DNA of 64,000 nucleotides from Nesterenkonia sedimenti (GTDB lineage: Bacteria; Actinomycetota; Actinomycetes; Actinomycetales; Micrococcaceae), in the NCBI RefSeq assembly GCF_012641515.1, contig NZ_JABAHY010000009.1, positions 1-64,000 of the forward strand, in the 5' to 3' direction. This document shows, piece by piece, positions 1 through 8,549 of this stretch. Position 1 is the stretch's first letter; each line of letters begins with the position of its first letter. The notes under the pieces are model-generated. The model ran no database searches and was not told the origin of the DNA. It saw nothing but the letters and a program-made list of their open reading frames with translations. A program made the position numbers and the translations under genes.

Positions 1-567
1 ACCGACGCCGTTGACGACCGGACCATCCGCCAGCGGGAGGCCGATCTGCTCAGCGCCTGGCTGCGCGATGGCCACTGCTACAGCACACCCATCTCAGCCA
101 AGATCTGCGTGATGGTCCCGGAGGAAACACTCACCGGGGACTCAGAGGAACCCGCCATCACCACCGACCGGGCCAGCATCATCCCCGCGGCAGACATCCG
201 AAAACTCGCCGCTGATCCCGAGGCGGATCACGAGTGGTACACCGCAGGCACCCGCACAAATAAGAGACGTGCTGACCGGGACATCCTCTCGGTGGTCTAC
301 AACGGGCGCTTCGCACCAGAACGACTACGTGACGCTGTGATCTTCCGCGACGGGATCTGCCAGGCCACTGGCTGCACCATCCCTGCCGAACGATCCGATC
401 TGGACCATCAGATTCCCTACGAACGAGCCGGACCCACCACAGGATCAAACCTCTGGGCACTCTGCCGGAGACATCACCGGCTCAAATCCCACGGGTACCT
501 CCCACCACCGAATGGGGATCCGCCTCCAGTAAGCCCGGCCGAGAGTTCACACCGTAGGGCCGCGTAG
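1..567 (+). CDS. HNH endonuclease (DUF222-type), C-terminal part, 5' end outside window
   Basis: The frame is open from base 1, so the N-terminus lies outside the window; 188 residues are visible. The C-terminus carries an HNH nuclease fold: a CxxxGC-type turn (CQATGC), then DLDH, a conserved Asn in the SNLWAL segment, and CRRHHRLKSH ending the motif. This layout (DUF222 followed by HNH, with DLDH and CRRHHRLKH) is typical of the very abundant actinobacterial DUF222/HNH proteins, often linked to 13E12-like repeats; their biological role is unclear. The DUF222 part is mostly off the window, so that assignment is inferred from the HNH variant. It converges on fumC across an inverted repeat. Confidence 0.85.
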   Translation, partial: TDAVDDRTIRQREADLLSAWLRDGHCYSTPISAKICVMVPEETLTGDSEEPAITTDRASIIPAADIRKLAADPEADHEWYTAGTRTNKRRADRDILSVVYNGRFAPERLRDAVIFRDGICQATGCTIPAERSDLDHQIPYERAGPTTGSNLWALCRRHHRLKSHGYLPPPNGDPPPVSPAESSHRRAA

Positions 568-602
568 AAGGACACTCACTCCAATTGCTCGCTTAACTGA
601 AC

Positions 603-647
603 CTGCCCAGCGGGACAGGGAACGTACTCTCCTACCCCGCTGGGCAG
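603..647. terminator. Inverted repeat between convergent genes
   Basis: Perfect 12-bp arms, CTGCCCAGCGGG at 603-614 and its complement at 636-647, with a 21-nt loop. It sits between the convergent ends of the HNH gene and fumC, so it can act as a terminator in both directions. No clear T-run follows on either side, so Rho-independent action is not certain. Confidence 0.55.
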
Positions 648-671
648 ATAACAGGCGTAGAAACCCGGAAT

Positions 672-2081
672 TTAGCCGGGGTGAGTCATGCTCATAACAT
701 CGAGGGCCTTATCCAACTGCTCCTCGGTGAGCTCACCGCGCTCGAGGTAGCCCAGAGCGACCACGGCTTCGCGGACGGTGACCTTGTTCTTCACTGCGTG
801 CTTAGCAATCTCAGCAGCAGCCTCATAGCCGATGTACTTATTCAGCGGGGTCACAACCGAGGGGGAAGCCCCGGCCAGGAATGCTGCACGCTCCTCGTTG
901 GCGGTCAGGCCCTTGATCATCTTGTCGGCCATCACGCGGGAGGTGTTGGCCAGCAGGCGGATGGACTCCAGGAGGTTCTGGGCCATCACGGGGATGCCGA
1001 CGTTCAGTTCGAAAGCACCATTGGTGGAGGACAGCGCCACAGTAGTGTCATTGCCGATCACCTGAGCACAGACCTGGATGGCCGACTCGCAGATGACCGG
1101 GTTGACCTTACCGGGCATGATCGAGGAGCCCGGCTGCAGATCCGGAATAGCGATCTCGCCCAGACCGGTGTTCGGGCCGGAGCCCATCCAGCGCAGATCG
1201 TTGTTGATCTTCATCAGGGAGTAGGCGATATTGCGCAGCTGACCGGAGGCCTCCACGAGACCATCGCGGTTGGCCTGAGCCTCAAAGTGGTCACGGGCCT
1301 CAGTCAGCGGCAGGCCGGTGCCCTCGGCGAGGTTGGCGATTGCCTTCTCAGCGAAGCCCAGCGGAGTGTTGATACCGGTGCCCACTGCGGTACCGCCCAG
1401 CGGAACCTCAGCCACGCGAGGCAGCGATGAGTCCACCCGCTCGATGCCGTAGCGGACCTGAGCCGCATAGCCGGAGAACTCCTGGCCCAGGGTCACCGGG
1501 GTGGCGTCCATGAGGTGAGTACGGCCGGACTTCACGACCTCAGCGAACTCCCCGGCCTTCTCCTCCAGCGCGGTGGCGAGGTAGTCCAGGGCAGGCTTGA
1601 GATCGTTGATCAGAGCGCCGGTGGCAGCAACATGCACCGAGGTGGGGAACACGTCATTGGAGGACTGCGAGGCGTTGACGTGGTCATTGGGGTGGACCTC
1701 ATTATCCGACCCCTTCTCCTTGAGGTACTTATTGGCCAGGGTCGCCAGCACCTCATTGGTATTCATATTGGAACTGGTGCCCGAACCGGTCTGGAAGACA
1801 TCCACCGGGAAGTGCTCATCCAGCTCCCCGGAGATGACCTGGTCGGCGGCATGGACAATAGCCTCGGCCAGTTCGTTGTCCAGCACACCGAGTTCCGCAT
1901 TGGCCTGAGCGGCAGCCTTCTTCACCTGCGCCAGGGCCTGGATGTGGGTGGCCTCCAGAGTGCGCCCGGAGATCGGGAAGTTCTCCACAGCACGCTGGGT
2001 CTGCGCACGGTAGAGCGCGTTGACGGGCACTTTGACCTCGCCCATCGTGTCGCGCTCAATACGGTATTCGGTCTCAGTCAT
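672..2081 (-). CDS. fumC: Class II fumarate hydratase
   Basis: Interconverts fumarate and malate in the TCA cycle; cytosolic homotetramer, iron-independent. The 469-residue length is standard for class II fumarases. Visible signatures are GSGTSSNMN (99-107), HPNDHVN (130-136), SQSSND (138-143), the catalytic His in [10 protein letters not shown] (about 189) and the superfamily loop [10 protein letters not shown] (318-327). GTSSNMN and [13 protein letters not shown] distinguish it from aspartase and argininosuccinate lyase. It lies 66 bp downstream of the hydroxybutyrate dehydrogenase on the same strand and may be co-transcribed. Together with sdhCDAB at 32.7-36.3 kb the window encodes two consecutive TCA steps. 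Confidence 0.95.
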   Translation of the reverse strand: MTETEYRIERDTMGEVKVPVNALYRAQTQRAVENFPISGRTLEATHIQALAQVKKAAAQANAELGVLDNELAEAIVHAADQVISGELDEHFPVDVFQTGSGTSSNMNTNEVLATLANKYLKEKGSDNEVHPNDHVNASQSSNDVFPTSVHVAATGALINDLKPALDYLATALEEKAGEFAEVVKSGRTHLMDATPVTLGQEFSGYAAQVRYGIERVDSSLPRVAEVPLGGTAVGTGINTPLGFAEKAIANLAEGTGLPLTEARDHFEAQANRDGLVEASGQLRNIAYSLMKINNDLRWMGSGPNTGLGEIAIPDLQPGSSIMPGKVNPVICESAIQVCAQVIGNDTTVALSSTNGAFELNVGIPVMAQNLLESIRLLANTSRVMADKMIKGLTANEERAAFLAGASPSVVTPLNKYIGYEAAAEIAKHAVKNKVTVREAVVALGYLERGELTEEQLDKALDVMSMTHPG

Positions 2082-2147
2082 GGCATACTCCCGGAACTCG
2101 ACGGTAGGTGGTGAGCCGCAGTCCGGCTCAGTCTTCAGCCATCCTAT

Positions 2148-2918
2148 CTACCGGGCGGACCAGCCGCCGTCCATGACATAGGCCGAACCGGTCACCATCG
2201 CCGAAGCATCCGCGGCCAACCACAGTGCCAATGAAGCCACCTCCTCAGGCTCCACCAGACGCTTCACTGCCGCTTCGGTCAGCATGACCTGCTCGACGAC
2301 GTCCTCCTCGCTGATTCCGTGGATCTTCGCCTGGTCAGCAATCTGCTTCTCCACCAAGGGAGTGCGCACATAACCGGGGTTGATGCAGTTCGACGTCACC
2401 CCGTGTGGGGCTCCCTCCAGGGCGGTGACCTTTGAGAACCCCTCCAGGGCATGCTTAGCCGAGACATATGCCGATTTATAGGCGCTGGCCCGGATCCCAT
2501 GAATAGAGGACAGGTTGATGATCCGCCCGAAACCACGCTCATACATCCCCGGCAATACAGCTCGGGTCAGCAGAAAGGGTGTCTCCACCATCAGCCGGTG
2601 AATCAGGCGCCAATCCTCAGGGACAAACTCATGGATAGCTGCCACCCGCTGTACCCCAGCGTTGTTGACCAAAATATCGGCCTCAAGGCTCAGCGACTCC
2701 AAGGCCGCGGTGTCCGAGAGATCAGCCACCCAGGCCTTACCGTCCAGCTCATCGGCCAGGGGCTGGGCGGCCTCCGCATTGAGATCACAGACGGTGACCT
2801 CAGCCCCCGCGGCAGCAAAGGCCCTCGCGCAGGCAGCCCCAATCCCAGAGGCACCTCCGGTGATGATCGCCCGGCGCCCGGCCAGGCTTGGGCCCTGTAC
2901 ATCCTGATTCACAGTCAT
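2148..2918 (-). CDS. bdhA: SDR-family 3-hydroxybutyrate dehydrogenase
   Basis: Short-chain dehydrogenase of 256 residues, the usual classical-SDR length. It shows the NAD-binding TGGASGIG (20-27), NNAG (85-88), and the catalytic set Ser138, Tyr151 and Lys155 (YVSAK), with the normal 13-residue Ser-Tyr spacing. The region from IHGIRASAYKSAY through the KHALEG helix resembles D-3-hydroxybutyrate dehydrogenases, which oxidise 3-hydroxybutyrate to acetoacetate with NAD. Substrate is inferred from this resemblance and from the neighbour: a GntP-family permease ends 40 bp upstream on the same strand, a common partner of this enzyme. Another SDR substrate cannot be excluded. Confidence 0.78.
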   Translation of the reverse strand: MTVNQDVQGPSLAGRRAIITGGASGIGAACARAFAAAGAEVTVCDLNAEAAQPLADELDGKAWVADLSDTAALESLSLEADILVNNAGVQRVAAIHEFVPEDWRLIHRLMVETPFLLTRAVLPGMYERGFGRIINLSSIHGIRASAYKSAYVSAKHALEGFSKVTALEGAPHGVTSNCINPGYVRTPLVEKQIADQAKIHGISEEDVVEQVMLTEAAVKRLVEPEEVASLALWLAADASAMVTGSAYVMDGGWSAR

Positions 2919-2958
2919 CTGCTCCTACTCCTGGATGTGAACTCGTTACTGTCAATGA

Positions 2959-4368
2959 TCAGCCCAGCAGGGTCACACCGGCGACAAGCAGGGCGACCAC
3001 AGTGGTCGGAATGGCCAAAGTGACCATGCCGATGTCCTTATACCCCTGCCGGTGGGTCAGCCCACAGACGATCAGCAAGGTGATGACCGCACCCGAATGC
3101 GGCAGGGTATCCAGACCGCCGGCCGCCATGGCCGTCAGCCGGTGCATAATCTCCAGGGAGGTTCCCTCATCCTCGGCCATCGCCCGCAGGTCACCGCCCA
3201 AGGCGTTGAGCGCAATGGTCATACCGCCCGAGGAAGAACCGGTGAGCCCCGCAGTGATTGAGACTGTGACCACCGAGGTCACCAGGGCATTGGCACCCAT
3301 GCCGAAGATCGAATCACGGATCACAGCGAAGGCGGCCACGGAGGCTACCACCGCCCCATAGCCAATCTCCGAAGCCGTGGAGAAAATCGGCAGCAGCGAG
3401 CGCTTAGCACCCTCGTAGAACCCGGTCTTCAGCTCCTGCCGGTGGCGGAAGTTCAGCACAATCACCAGCCCGATGGCGGCCACAATTCCCAGCAGCACCG
3501 CCCAGAGTCCGGCACGGTCATCCAGGCCGATTCCGCCAAAGGTGTCTTCCTCCAGATAGGACCAGTCAAGACGAGGGAAGATGAATAGTGTGCAGGCAAA
3601 GTTCACGGCGAAGACAGTGGCCAGCGGCAGGAAGGGCACCACATTATTCGGCGGGGCCAGGACTGCCACAGGTGCCGAGGCGCCGTCGTCGGCCATTCCG
3701 CCTGAGACCTTCTCGGACTCCTTGGAGTCGAAGTACTCCCCCTTGGCCTTCAGGCTGCGGCGGCGGTACTCCAACCACAGCAGCCCGATCCCCAGGATCA
3801 GCACTGCACCGGTAATACCCACCCCGGCGCCGGCAAAGGAACCAGTGGCGAAATGCTGTGCGGGGATGATGTTCTGCACCTGAGGCGAACCCGGCAGGGC
3901 GGTCATAGTGAAGGTGAAGATGCCCAAGGCGATCGTGCCGGGGATCAGACGGCGTGGAATATTGGCCACTCGGAACATCTCCCGAGCCAGGGGATACATC
4001 ACGAAGGCGACGACGAAGAGACTGATTCCGCCGTAGGTCATCAGTGCCGAGGTGATCACCGTGGCCGGGATCGCACCCTTACTGCCGATCCACCCGGTGA
4101 CAATCCTGGCGATCGCCTCGGCATAGCCGGTGACCGTCATCAGGATGCCGAATATCGCTCCGGTGAGGAAGACCGGGAAGAAATCCCCGACGAACCCCGC
4201 AAGGGCAGGCATATAGACCTCGGTATAGGAGGCCAGGATCGGCGCCCCGGAGAAGACCACACACACCACCGAACAGATCGGGGCCGCAATGATGACCGGC
4301 ATCCCGCGGTAGGCCAATGTGATCAGCAGAACCAGCGAGAGAATGATGCCGAAGATTCCCAGGAGCAT
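2959..4368 (-). CDS. GntP-family permease (probable 3-hydroxybutyrate/gluconate:H+ symporter)
   Basis: Integral membrane protein of 469 residues with about 12-13 hydrophobic segments and almost no soluble domain, apart from a charged central loop near residues 205-235 (EYRRRSLKAKGEYFDSKE). The GLTGSSSGG and LDTLPHSGAVITLL segments near the C-terminus are characteristic of the gluconate permease/GntP family. Family members import gluconate or short hydroxy acids with protons. Co-orientation with the dehydrogenase 40 bp downstream suggests 3-hydroxybutyrate as substrate, which is inference. It is probably the first gene of a permease-dehydrogenase operon that may run into fumC. Confidence 0.82.
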   Translation of the reverse strand: MLLGIFGIILSLVLLITLAYRGMPVIIAAPICSVVCVVFSGAPILASYTEVYMPALAGFVGDFFPVFLTGAIFGILMTVTGYAEAIARIVTGWIGSKGAIPATVITSALMTYGGISLFVVAFVMYPLAREMFRVANIPRRLIPGTIALGIFTFTMTALPGSPQVQNIIPAQHFATGSFAGAGVGITGAVLILGIGLLWLEYRRRSLKAKGEYFDSKESEKVSGGMADDGASAPVAVLAPPNNVVPFLPLATVFAVNFACTLFIFPRLDWSYLEEDTFGGIGLDDRAGLWAVLLGIVAAIGLVIVLNFRHRQELKTGFYEGAKRSLLPIFSTASEIGYGAVVASVAAFAVIRDSIFGMGANALVTSVVTVSITAGLTGSSSGGMTIALNALGGDLRAMAEDEGTSLEIMHRLTAMAAGGLDTLPHSGAVITLLIVCGLTHRQGYKDIGMVTLAIPTTVVALLVAGVTLLG

Positions 4369-4478
4369 TACGCCTCCATGTCAGTTACCAGGTATTCACC
4401 GGAGGTGACATTACATCAGACATGTGACTCACACCACACCAGGGTTAAATCAGGGGGTGACGCAGGACTGATCTTCCG

Positions 4479-4491
4479 TACGATGGGACTA
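4479..4491 (+). promoter_or_regulatory. Leaderless promoter for rhomboid gene
   Basis: A TACGAT -10 box at 4479-4484 is followed by exactly 6 nt and then the ATG at 4491, so transcription is expected to start on the start codon. GTGACG at 4457-4462 is a possible -35 with 16-bp spacing. There is no Shine-Dalgarno sequence before the ATG. Confidence 0.5.
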
Positions 4492-5240
4492 TGACGGATA
4501 AGGCCGATCCCTCCCTCGGCAGCGACCTCAAAGCTGCCATGAAACGAACATTCATCCCCGTGCTGGTGCCCCTGGTGATCATGTGGGTGATGTTCCTGTT
4601 CTTCATGATCTTTGGAAACCAGTTCAACCGAACCCTCGCCCTGGAGGCGCGGACGGTCTCAGGGCTGAGCGGAATCCTCTTTATGCCGCTGCTGCACGGC
4701 GGAATCTGGCACCTGATCAGCAATACGATGTCCTGGCTGGTGCTGGGCGGGATGACCTCCATGCTGACCAAGCGCTTCACCTCGGTGATGCTGGGCCTCT
4801 GGCTGCTCTCCGGGGCGATCCTCTGGGTCATCGGCACCCCCTGGCACCCCGGCAGCGTCGGCTACCACGTGGGCGCATCAGCGGTGATCTACGGCTTCGC
4901 TGCCTTCATCATCACCTATGCGATCCTCGCCCGGCGGTTCCTGGCGATGATCTTCGGAATCTTCGTCGCCTTCGCCTATGGCATCTCCATGCTGATGAAC
5001 CTCATCCCCGGCACCCAGGGGATCTCCTGGACCGGTCACCTCGCCGGCGCCATCGCGGGTGTGCTTGTGGCCTTCATCCTCACCAAGGAGGCCCGGGAGG
5101 CTCGGGCCCAGAAGAAGGCCCCCATGGCTGCCGCGTCACCGGCCGTTGAGGGAAAACCAAACCGCCGCCGCAGCTCATCGAAGAAAAACGATGAGAGCGA
5201 CGACGGTATGGATATCGACTACTCGAAGTACATCGAGTAA
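4491..5240 (+). CDS. Rhomboid-family intramembrane serine protease
   Basis: Protein of 249 residues with a cytosolic N-terminus, about six to seven membrane helices and a basic, Ser/Lys/Arg-rich cytosolic tail from about 199. Rhomboid landmarks are all present: HLISN (His74/Asn78), the nucleophile motif G-A-S (Ser130) and the partner His183 in TGHLAGAIAG. Rhomboids cleave transmembrane helices within the bilayer; natural substrates in actinobacteria are mostly unknown. It stands alone on the plus strand, divergent from the permease operon and meeting phoH tail to tail with only 5 bp between stop codons. Confidence 0.9.
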   Translation: MTDKADPSLGSDLKAAMKRTFIPVLVPLVIMWVMFLFFMIFGNQFNRTLALEARTVSGLSGILFMPLLHGGIWHLISNTMSWLVLGGMTSMLTKRFTSVMLGLWLLSGAILWVIGTPWHPGSVGYHVGASAVIYGFAAFIITYAILARRFLAMIFGIFVAFAYGISMLMNLIPGTQGISWTGHLAGAIAGVLVAFILTKEAREARAQKKAPMAAASPAVEGKPNRRRSSSKKNDESDDGMDIDYSKYIE

Positions 5241-5245
5241 GCGGC

Positions 5246-6607
5246 TCAGCCCTCTTCCAGAAGCTCAGTCACCAGGGCTGCGATCCGGCTGCGTTCGCTG
5301 CGGGTCAGTGTCACGTGGCCGAAGAGCGGGTTGCCCTTGAGGATTTCGACGACGGCCGCCACACCGTCATGCCGGCCCACCCGCAGATTGTCCCGCTGGG
5401 CGACATCGTGGGTCAGTACAATCTTGGAGTTCTGCCCCATCCGGGACATCACGGTCAGCAGGACATTCTTCTCCAGGGACTGGGCCTCATCGACGATCAC
5501 CCAGGCATCATGGAGGCTGCGGCCGCGGATATGAGTCAGCGGCAGCACCTCCAAAAGTCCGCGGGCCATGATCTCCTCGAGCACGTTCTCACTGACCAAT
5601 GCGCCGAGGGTGTCATAGACGGCCTGACCCCAGGGGTTCATTTTCTCCGCCTCGGTTCCGGGGAGGTAGCCCAGTTCCTGACCACCCACGGCGTACAGCG
5701 GGCGGAAGACGATGATCTTCTTATGCTCGCGCCGCTCCAGGACTGCCTCGAGTCCGGCGCAAAGAGCCAGGGCTGATTTGCCGGTTCCAGCCCGTCCACC
5801 CATGGAGACAATGCCGATCTCGCGGTCCATGAGCATATCGATGGCCAGGCGCTGCTCGGCGGAGCGGCCGTGCAGCCCGAAGACCTCCTTATCCCCCCGG
5901 ACCACCTGAACGTATTTCTTAGAGGTCGCATCGATCTTCACCCGGCCCAGGGCGGAGCCGTGTCCGGATTGGATGACCAGGCCGGTGTTGGTGGGCAGAT
6001 CATCGGCGGCGTCGAGCTCAATCCGCTCGCCGTCGTAGAGCTCCCCGACCTGTTCCTCAGTGGCGGTGACCTCCGCCAGACCGGTCCAGCCGGAGTCGGC
6101 CACCCACTCATTGCGGTACTCATCGGCCGAAAGCCCCATGGCCGAGGCTTTGACCCGCATGGGCAGATCCTTCGAGACGACAGTGACCTCGCGGCCCTCA
6201 TCGGCGAAGGACTTCGCCACTGCAAGGATCCGGGAGTCATTGTCACCGTGGCGGAATCCGACCGGCAGGACATTCTCATTGATGTGGTTGAGTTCGACCA
6301 GCAGATGCCCACCCTCGTCATTGAGTGGGATGGGCTGGTTCAGCGCCCCGTAGTTGACCCGGAGTTCATCCAGCAGCCGCAGGGCGGAGCGGGCGTAGTA
6401 CCCCAGTTCGGAGTCGTGGCGTTTCTTCTCAAGTTCGGAGATCACCACAATCGGGATGATCACCTCGTGCTCGGCGAATCGGAGCACAGCTTTGGGGTCG
6501 GAGAGCAGGACCGAGGTGTCCAACACATAAGACTTCTGGGCCAGTTCGGCCGCTACAGCAGTCTCGAGTTCCTCAGCAACGTCGGGGGTGGTGTTCAAGG
6601 AGGCCAC
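5246..6607 (-). CDS. phoH: PIN-PhoH family ATPase/ribonuclease
   Basis: Two-domain protein: an N-terminal PIN nuclease domain ([10 protein letters not shown] with Asp near 30, acidic residues through about 150) and a C-terminal PhoH P-loop ATPase with Walker [10 protein letters not shown] (about 271-279) and Walker B VIVDEAQ. PIN-PhoH proteins of the mycobacterial PhoH2 type unwind and cleave RNA. I chose the GTG at 6607 because GGAG lies 5 nt upstream and conserved sequence begins soon after; this gives 453 residues, the normal length. The frame is open for another 52 codons upstream (to 6763), but those residues are Arg-rich and unlike the family. Confidence 0.9.
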   Translation of the reverse strand: MASLNTTPDVAEELETAVAAELAQKSYVLDTSVLLSDPKAVLRFAEHEVIIPIVVISELEKKRHDSELGYYARSALRLLDELRVNYGALNQPIPLNDEGGHLLVELNHINENVLPVGFRHGDNDSRILAVAKSFADEGREVTVVSKDLPMRVKASAMGLSADEYRNEWVADSGWTGLAEVTATEEQVGELYDGERIELDAADDLPTNTGLVIQSGHGSALGRVKIDATSKKYVQVVRGDKEVFGLHGRSAEQRLAIDMLMDREIGIVSMGGRAGTGKSALALCAGLEAVLERREHKKIIVFRPLYAVGGQELGYLPGTEAEKMNPWGQAVYDTLGALVSENVLEEIMARGLLEVLPLTHIRGRSLHDAWVIVDEAQSLEKNVLLTVMSRMGQNSKIVLTHDVAQRDNLRVGRHDGVAAVVEILKGNPLFGHVTLTRSERSRIAALVTELLEEG

Positions 6608-6939
6608 AGTTTCTCCAGACCGGGGGCGAACTCGGCAGCGCGGCGGAGCAGTCATAAGCCTGTTCCTGAAACTCTTCCCCAAGTTCAGTCTCAGGCTCGT
6701 CCTCCGCTGCGAGCGACGGCACGTCCCCGCAACGATAGTCGGGCGGTGGTCGGTCAGCCCCAAGCAGCCAGTTGCCCAGCCAGGGACCGTACCGGCCCCA
6801 ACTGCGTATCGGCATCAAGCTGTGGGCCTTCCGGTCAGTGTTCTGACGTTTCCCAATGTAGACCGCGCGACCCCGTGACCGTGCGCAAAACACCGAACTG
6901 TATGTGACAGGTAGGTAAACAGTTGCTGAAGCCGCCAGT
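6608..6939. other. Intergenic region upstream of phoH, no gene seen
   Basis: 332 bp between the phoH start and the uppS stop, both on the minus strand. Open frames here give Arg/Pro-rich translations without family character. A minus-strand TACAGT box lies near 6903-6908, so this may be the phoH promoter and a long leader. No strong hairpin or known riboswitch pattern was recognised. Confidence 0.4.
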
Positions 6940-7779
6940 TCAGCTGCCGAAGCGCCGCTGCCGGTTGGCGAAATCGCGAAGGGCTCGCAGAAAATCAACC
7001 CGTCGGAAGTCTGGCCAGAGCGCCTCGGCGAAGTAGAACTCGGAATAGGCCGACTGCCACATCAGGAAACCGGAGAGCCGCTGCTCCCCCGAGGTGCGGA
7101 TGATGAGGTCCGGATCAGGCTGCCCGCGGGTGTAGAGCCGCTGAGAGATCATCTCCGGGGTCAGCTCCGCGGCGACCTCGGCCGGAGTCTTCTCACCATC
7201 GGCCTCGCGCAGGAGGTCTTTGACGGCGTCGACAATTTCCTGGCGCCCGCCGTAGCCGATGGCCACATTCACATGCACACAGGGATCCTCCACCTCACCG
7301 GTTTTGGCGGTGACCTTCGGGATTGCCCCAGTGGCATTGGTGACATCCCAGAGCTTGGCGGCAAGGGGCTCGGGCAGCAGCTCGGGCTGCCCCACGGGGT
7401 GCACCCGCACCGGACGGCCGCCGGGCCGGGATTCGGCCAGCCGGTCGAGGGTGTCGCTGATGATCTCCAGCAACTGCTCCAGCTCAGCCTCGGAGCGGTT
7501 CATATTGTCAGTGGAGAGCATATAGAGGGTCACAGTGGGGATATTCAGCTCCGCACACCAGCCGATGAACTCCACAATCTTGTCCGCCCCAGCCAGATGC
7601 CCATCGGCTGTAGGACTGCCGGCGAGTTTGGCCCACCGCCGGTTGCCGTCGACCACCACACCGATATGCTGCGGGATCCGCGGAAGCGGGAGGTCCCGGC
7701 GCAGGCGACGCTCGTAGACCGTGTACGCGAGGTCGGTCAGCCCCAGGAGCGATCGTTTGATGGGTCCCCGTTCATTCAC
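6940..7779 (-). CDS. uppS: cis-prenyltransferase (isoprenyl transferase, Rv1086-like)
   Basis: Adds isopentenyl units in Z configuration to allylic diphosphates, feeding the lipid carrier for cell-wall polymers. Visible motifs are VVDGNRRWA (catalytic Asp near 44), TLYMLSTDNMNR, HVNVAIGYGGR, and RTSGEQRLSGF with WQSAYSEFYF near the C-terminus. DGNRRWA (rather than DGNGRWA) and the neighbours match M. tuberculosis Rv1086, the short-chain Z-farnesyl diphosphate synthase; whether this protein stops at C15 or makes long chains cannot be read from sequence. I chose GTG at 7779 (279 residues) because TACAGT lies 7 nt before it. A TTG at 7812 would give 290. Confidence 0.88.
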   Translation of the reverse strand: MNERGPIKRSLLGLTDLAYTVYERRLRRDLPLPRIPQHIGVVVDGNRRWAKLAGSPTADGHLAGADKIVEFIGWCAELNIPTVTLYMLSTDNMNRSEAELEQLLEIISDTLDRLAESRPGGRPVRVHPVGQPELLPEPLAAKLWDVTNATGAIPKVTAKTGEVEDPCVHVNVAIGYGGRQEIVDAVKDLLREADGEKTPAEVAAELTPEMISQRLYTRGQPDPDLIIRTSGEQRLSGFLMWQSAYSEFYFAEALWPDFRRVDFLRALRDFANRQRRFGS

Positions 7780-7792
7780 CTGCCCCACTGTA
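7779..7792 (-). promoter_or_regulatory. Probable leaderless promoter for uppS
   Basis: On the minus strand TACAGT (7792-7787) is followed by 7 nt and GTG at 7779. No better Shine-Dalgarno supports the alternative upstream TTG. It decides the start chosen for uppS. Confidence 0.42.
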
Positions 7793-7853
7793 GAGGATGT
7801 GACTGTGACCAAGCTTCATCCAGAATAAGTTACTCACCGGTCACTTCTGGGCG

Positions 7854-7866
7854 TACACTAGATATA
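7854..7866 (+). promoter_or_regulatory. Leaderless promoter for hemolysin III gene
   Basis: TACACT at 7854-7859, 6 nt, then ATG at 7866. A weak -35 (TTACTC, 7830-7835) lies 18 bp upstream. No Shine-Dalgarno is present. It is divergent from the uppS promoter. Confidence 0.5.
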
Positions 7867-8549
7867 TGGGAACACGAACTGGTGATGTGGCACCGGCGGA
7901 TCGGCTCTTCGACACCGATGTGCCGCTGAAGCCACGGATGCGCGGCTGGCTGCATGCCGGCATGGTGCCGCTGGCACTGGCTGCCGGGATCGTCGTCGTC
8001 GTTCTTGCCCCGACTGCCCAGCTGAAGATCGCCTCTGCGGTCTATGCGATCACCGGTCTGCTGCTGTTCGCAGTCTCGGCCACTTATCACCTGGGGCGGT
8101 GGTCACCGCCGACTGCCCGGCTGCTCAAACGCCTGGATCACACCAATATTCTGCTGATCATCGCCGGCACCTATACCCCGCTGACTCTGGCCCTGCTGGA
8201 GGATCCGGCCCGGACCATTCTGCTGAGCGCGGTGTGGGTCGGGGCCCTGGGCGGGGTGGCCTTCCGGCTGTTCTGGACCGATGCCCCGCGCTGGCTCTAC
8301 ACGATCTTCTACATTGTGCTGGGCCTGGCTGCCGTGTGGTTCATCGGTGATTTCTTCGCCGCTGATATCGCTGCTGCCGTGCTGGTCTGCGCCGGTGGTG
8401 CCGCCTATATCACCGGGGCGATCTTCTATGCGCTGAAGCGGCCGAATATCTCCCTGCAGTGGTTCGGCTTCCATGAGCTCTTCCACGCCTGCACTCTGGT
8501 GGGCTTCATCTGCCACTACATCGCGATTGTGATGGGGCTCTACACCTAG
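7866..8549 (+). CDS. Hemolysin III / PAQR-family membrane protein
   Basis: A 227-residue, seven-helix membrane protein. It has the PAQR metal-site pattern: SATYH (Ser-x3-His), RLDH in the next segment, and HELFH near the C-terminus. PAQR proteins are putative zinc-dependent membrane hydrolases; the hemolysin name comes from the Bacillus cereus founder and does not imply toxicity here. It is the counterpart of M. tuberculosis Rv1085c in a conserved neighbourhood. Its stop codon shares the palindrome CTAG (8546-8549) with the stop codon of the convergent DUF255 gene, so there is no room for a terminator between them. Confidence 0.88.
   Translation: MGTRTGDVAPADRLFDTDVPLKPRMRGWLHAGMVPLALAAGIVVVVLAPTAQLKIASAVYAITGLLLFAVSATYHLGRWSPPTARLLKRLDHTNILLIIAGTYTPLTLALLEDPARTILLSAVWVGALGGVAFRLFWTDAPRWLYTIFYIVLGLAAVWFIGDFFAADIAAAVLVCAGGAAYITGAIFYALKRPNISLQWFGFHELFHACTLVGFICHYIAIVMGLYT

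Noticed and set aside
5246-6763. Upstream ATG starts for phoH (6763, 6655)
   Set aside because: They add Arg/Pro/Ser-rich residues without family similarity; the GTG at 6607 has GGAG at the right distance.
6573-6998. 141-codon minus-strand open frame between phoH and uppS
   Set aside because: It overlaps the phoH start and uppS end in another frame, with no domain, start signal or codon pattern of a gene.
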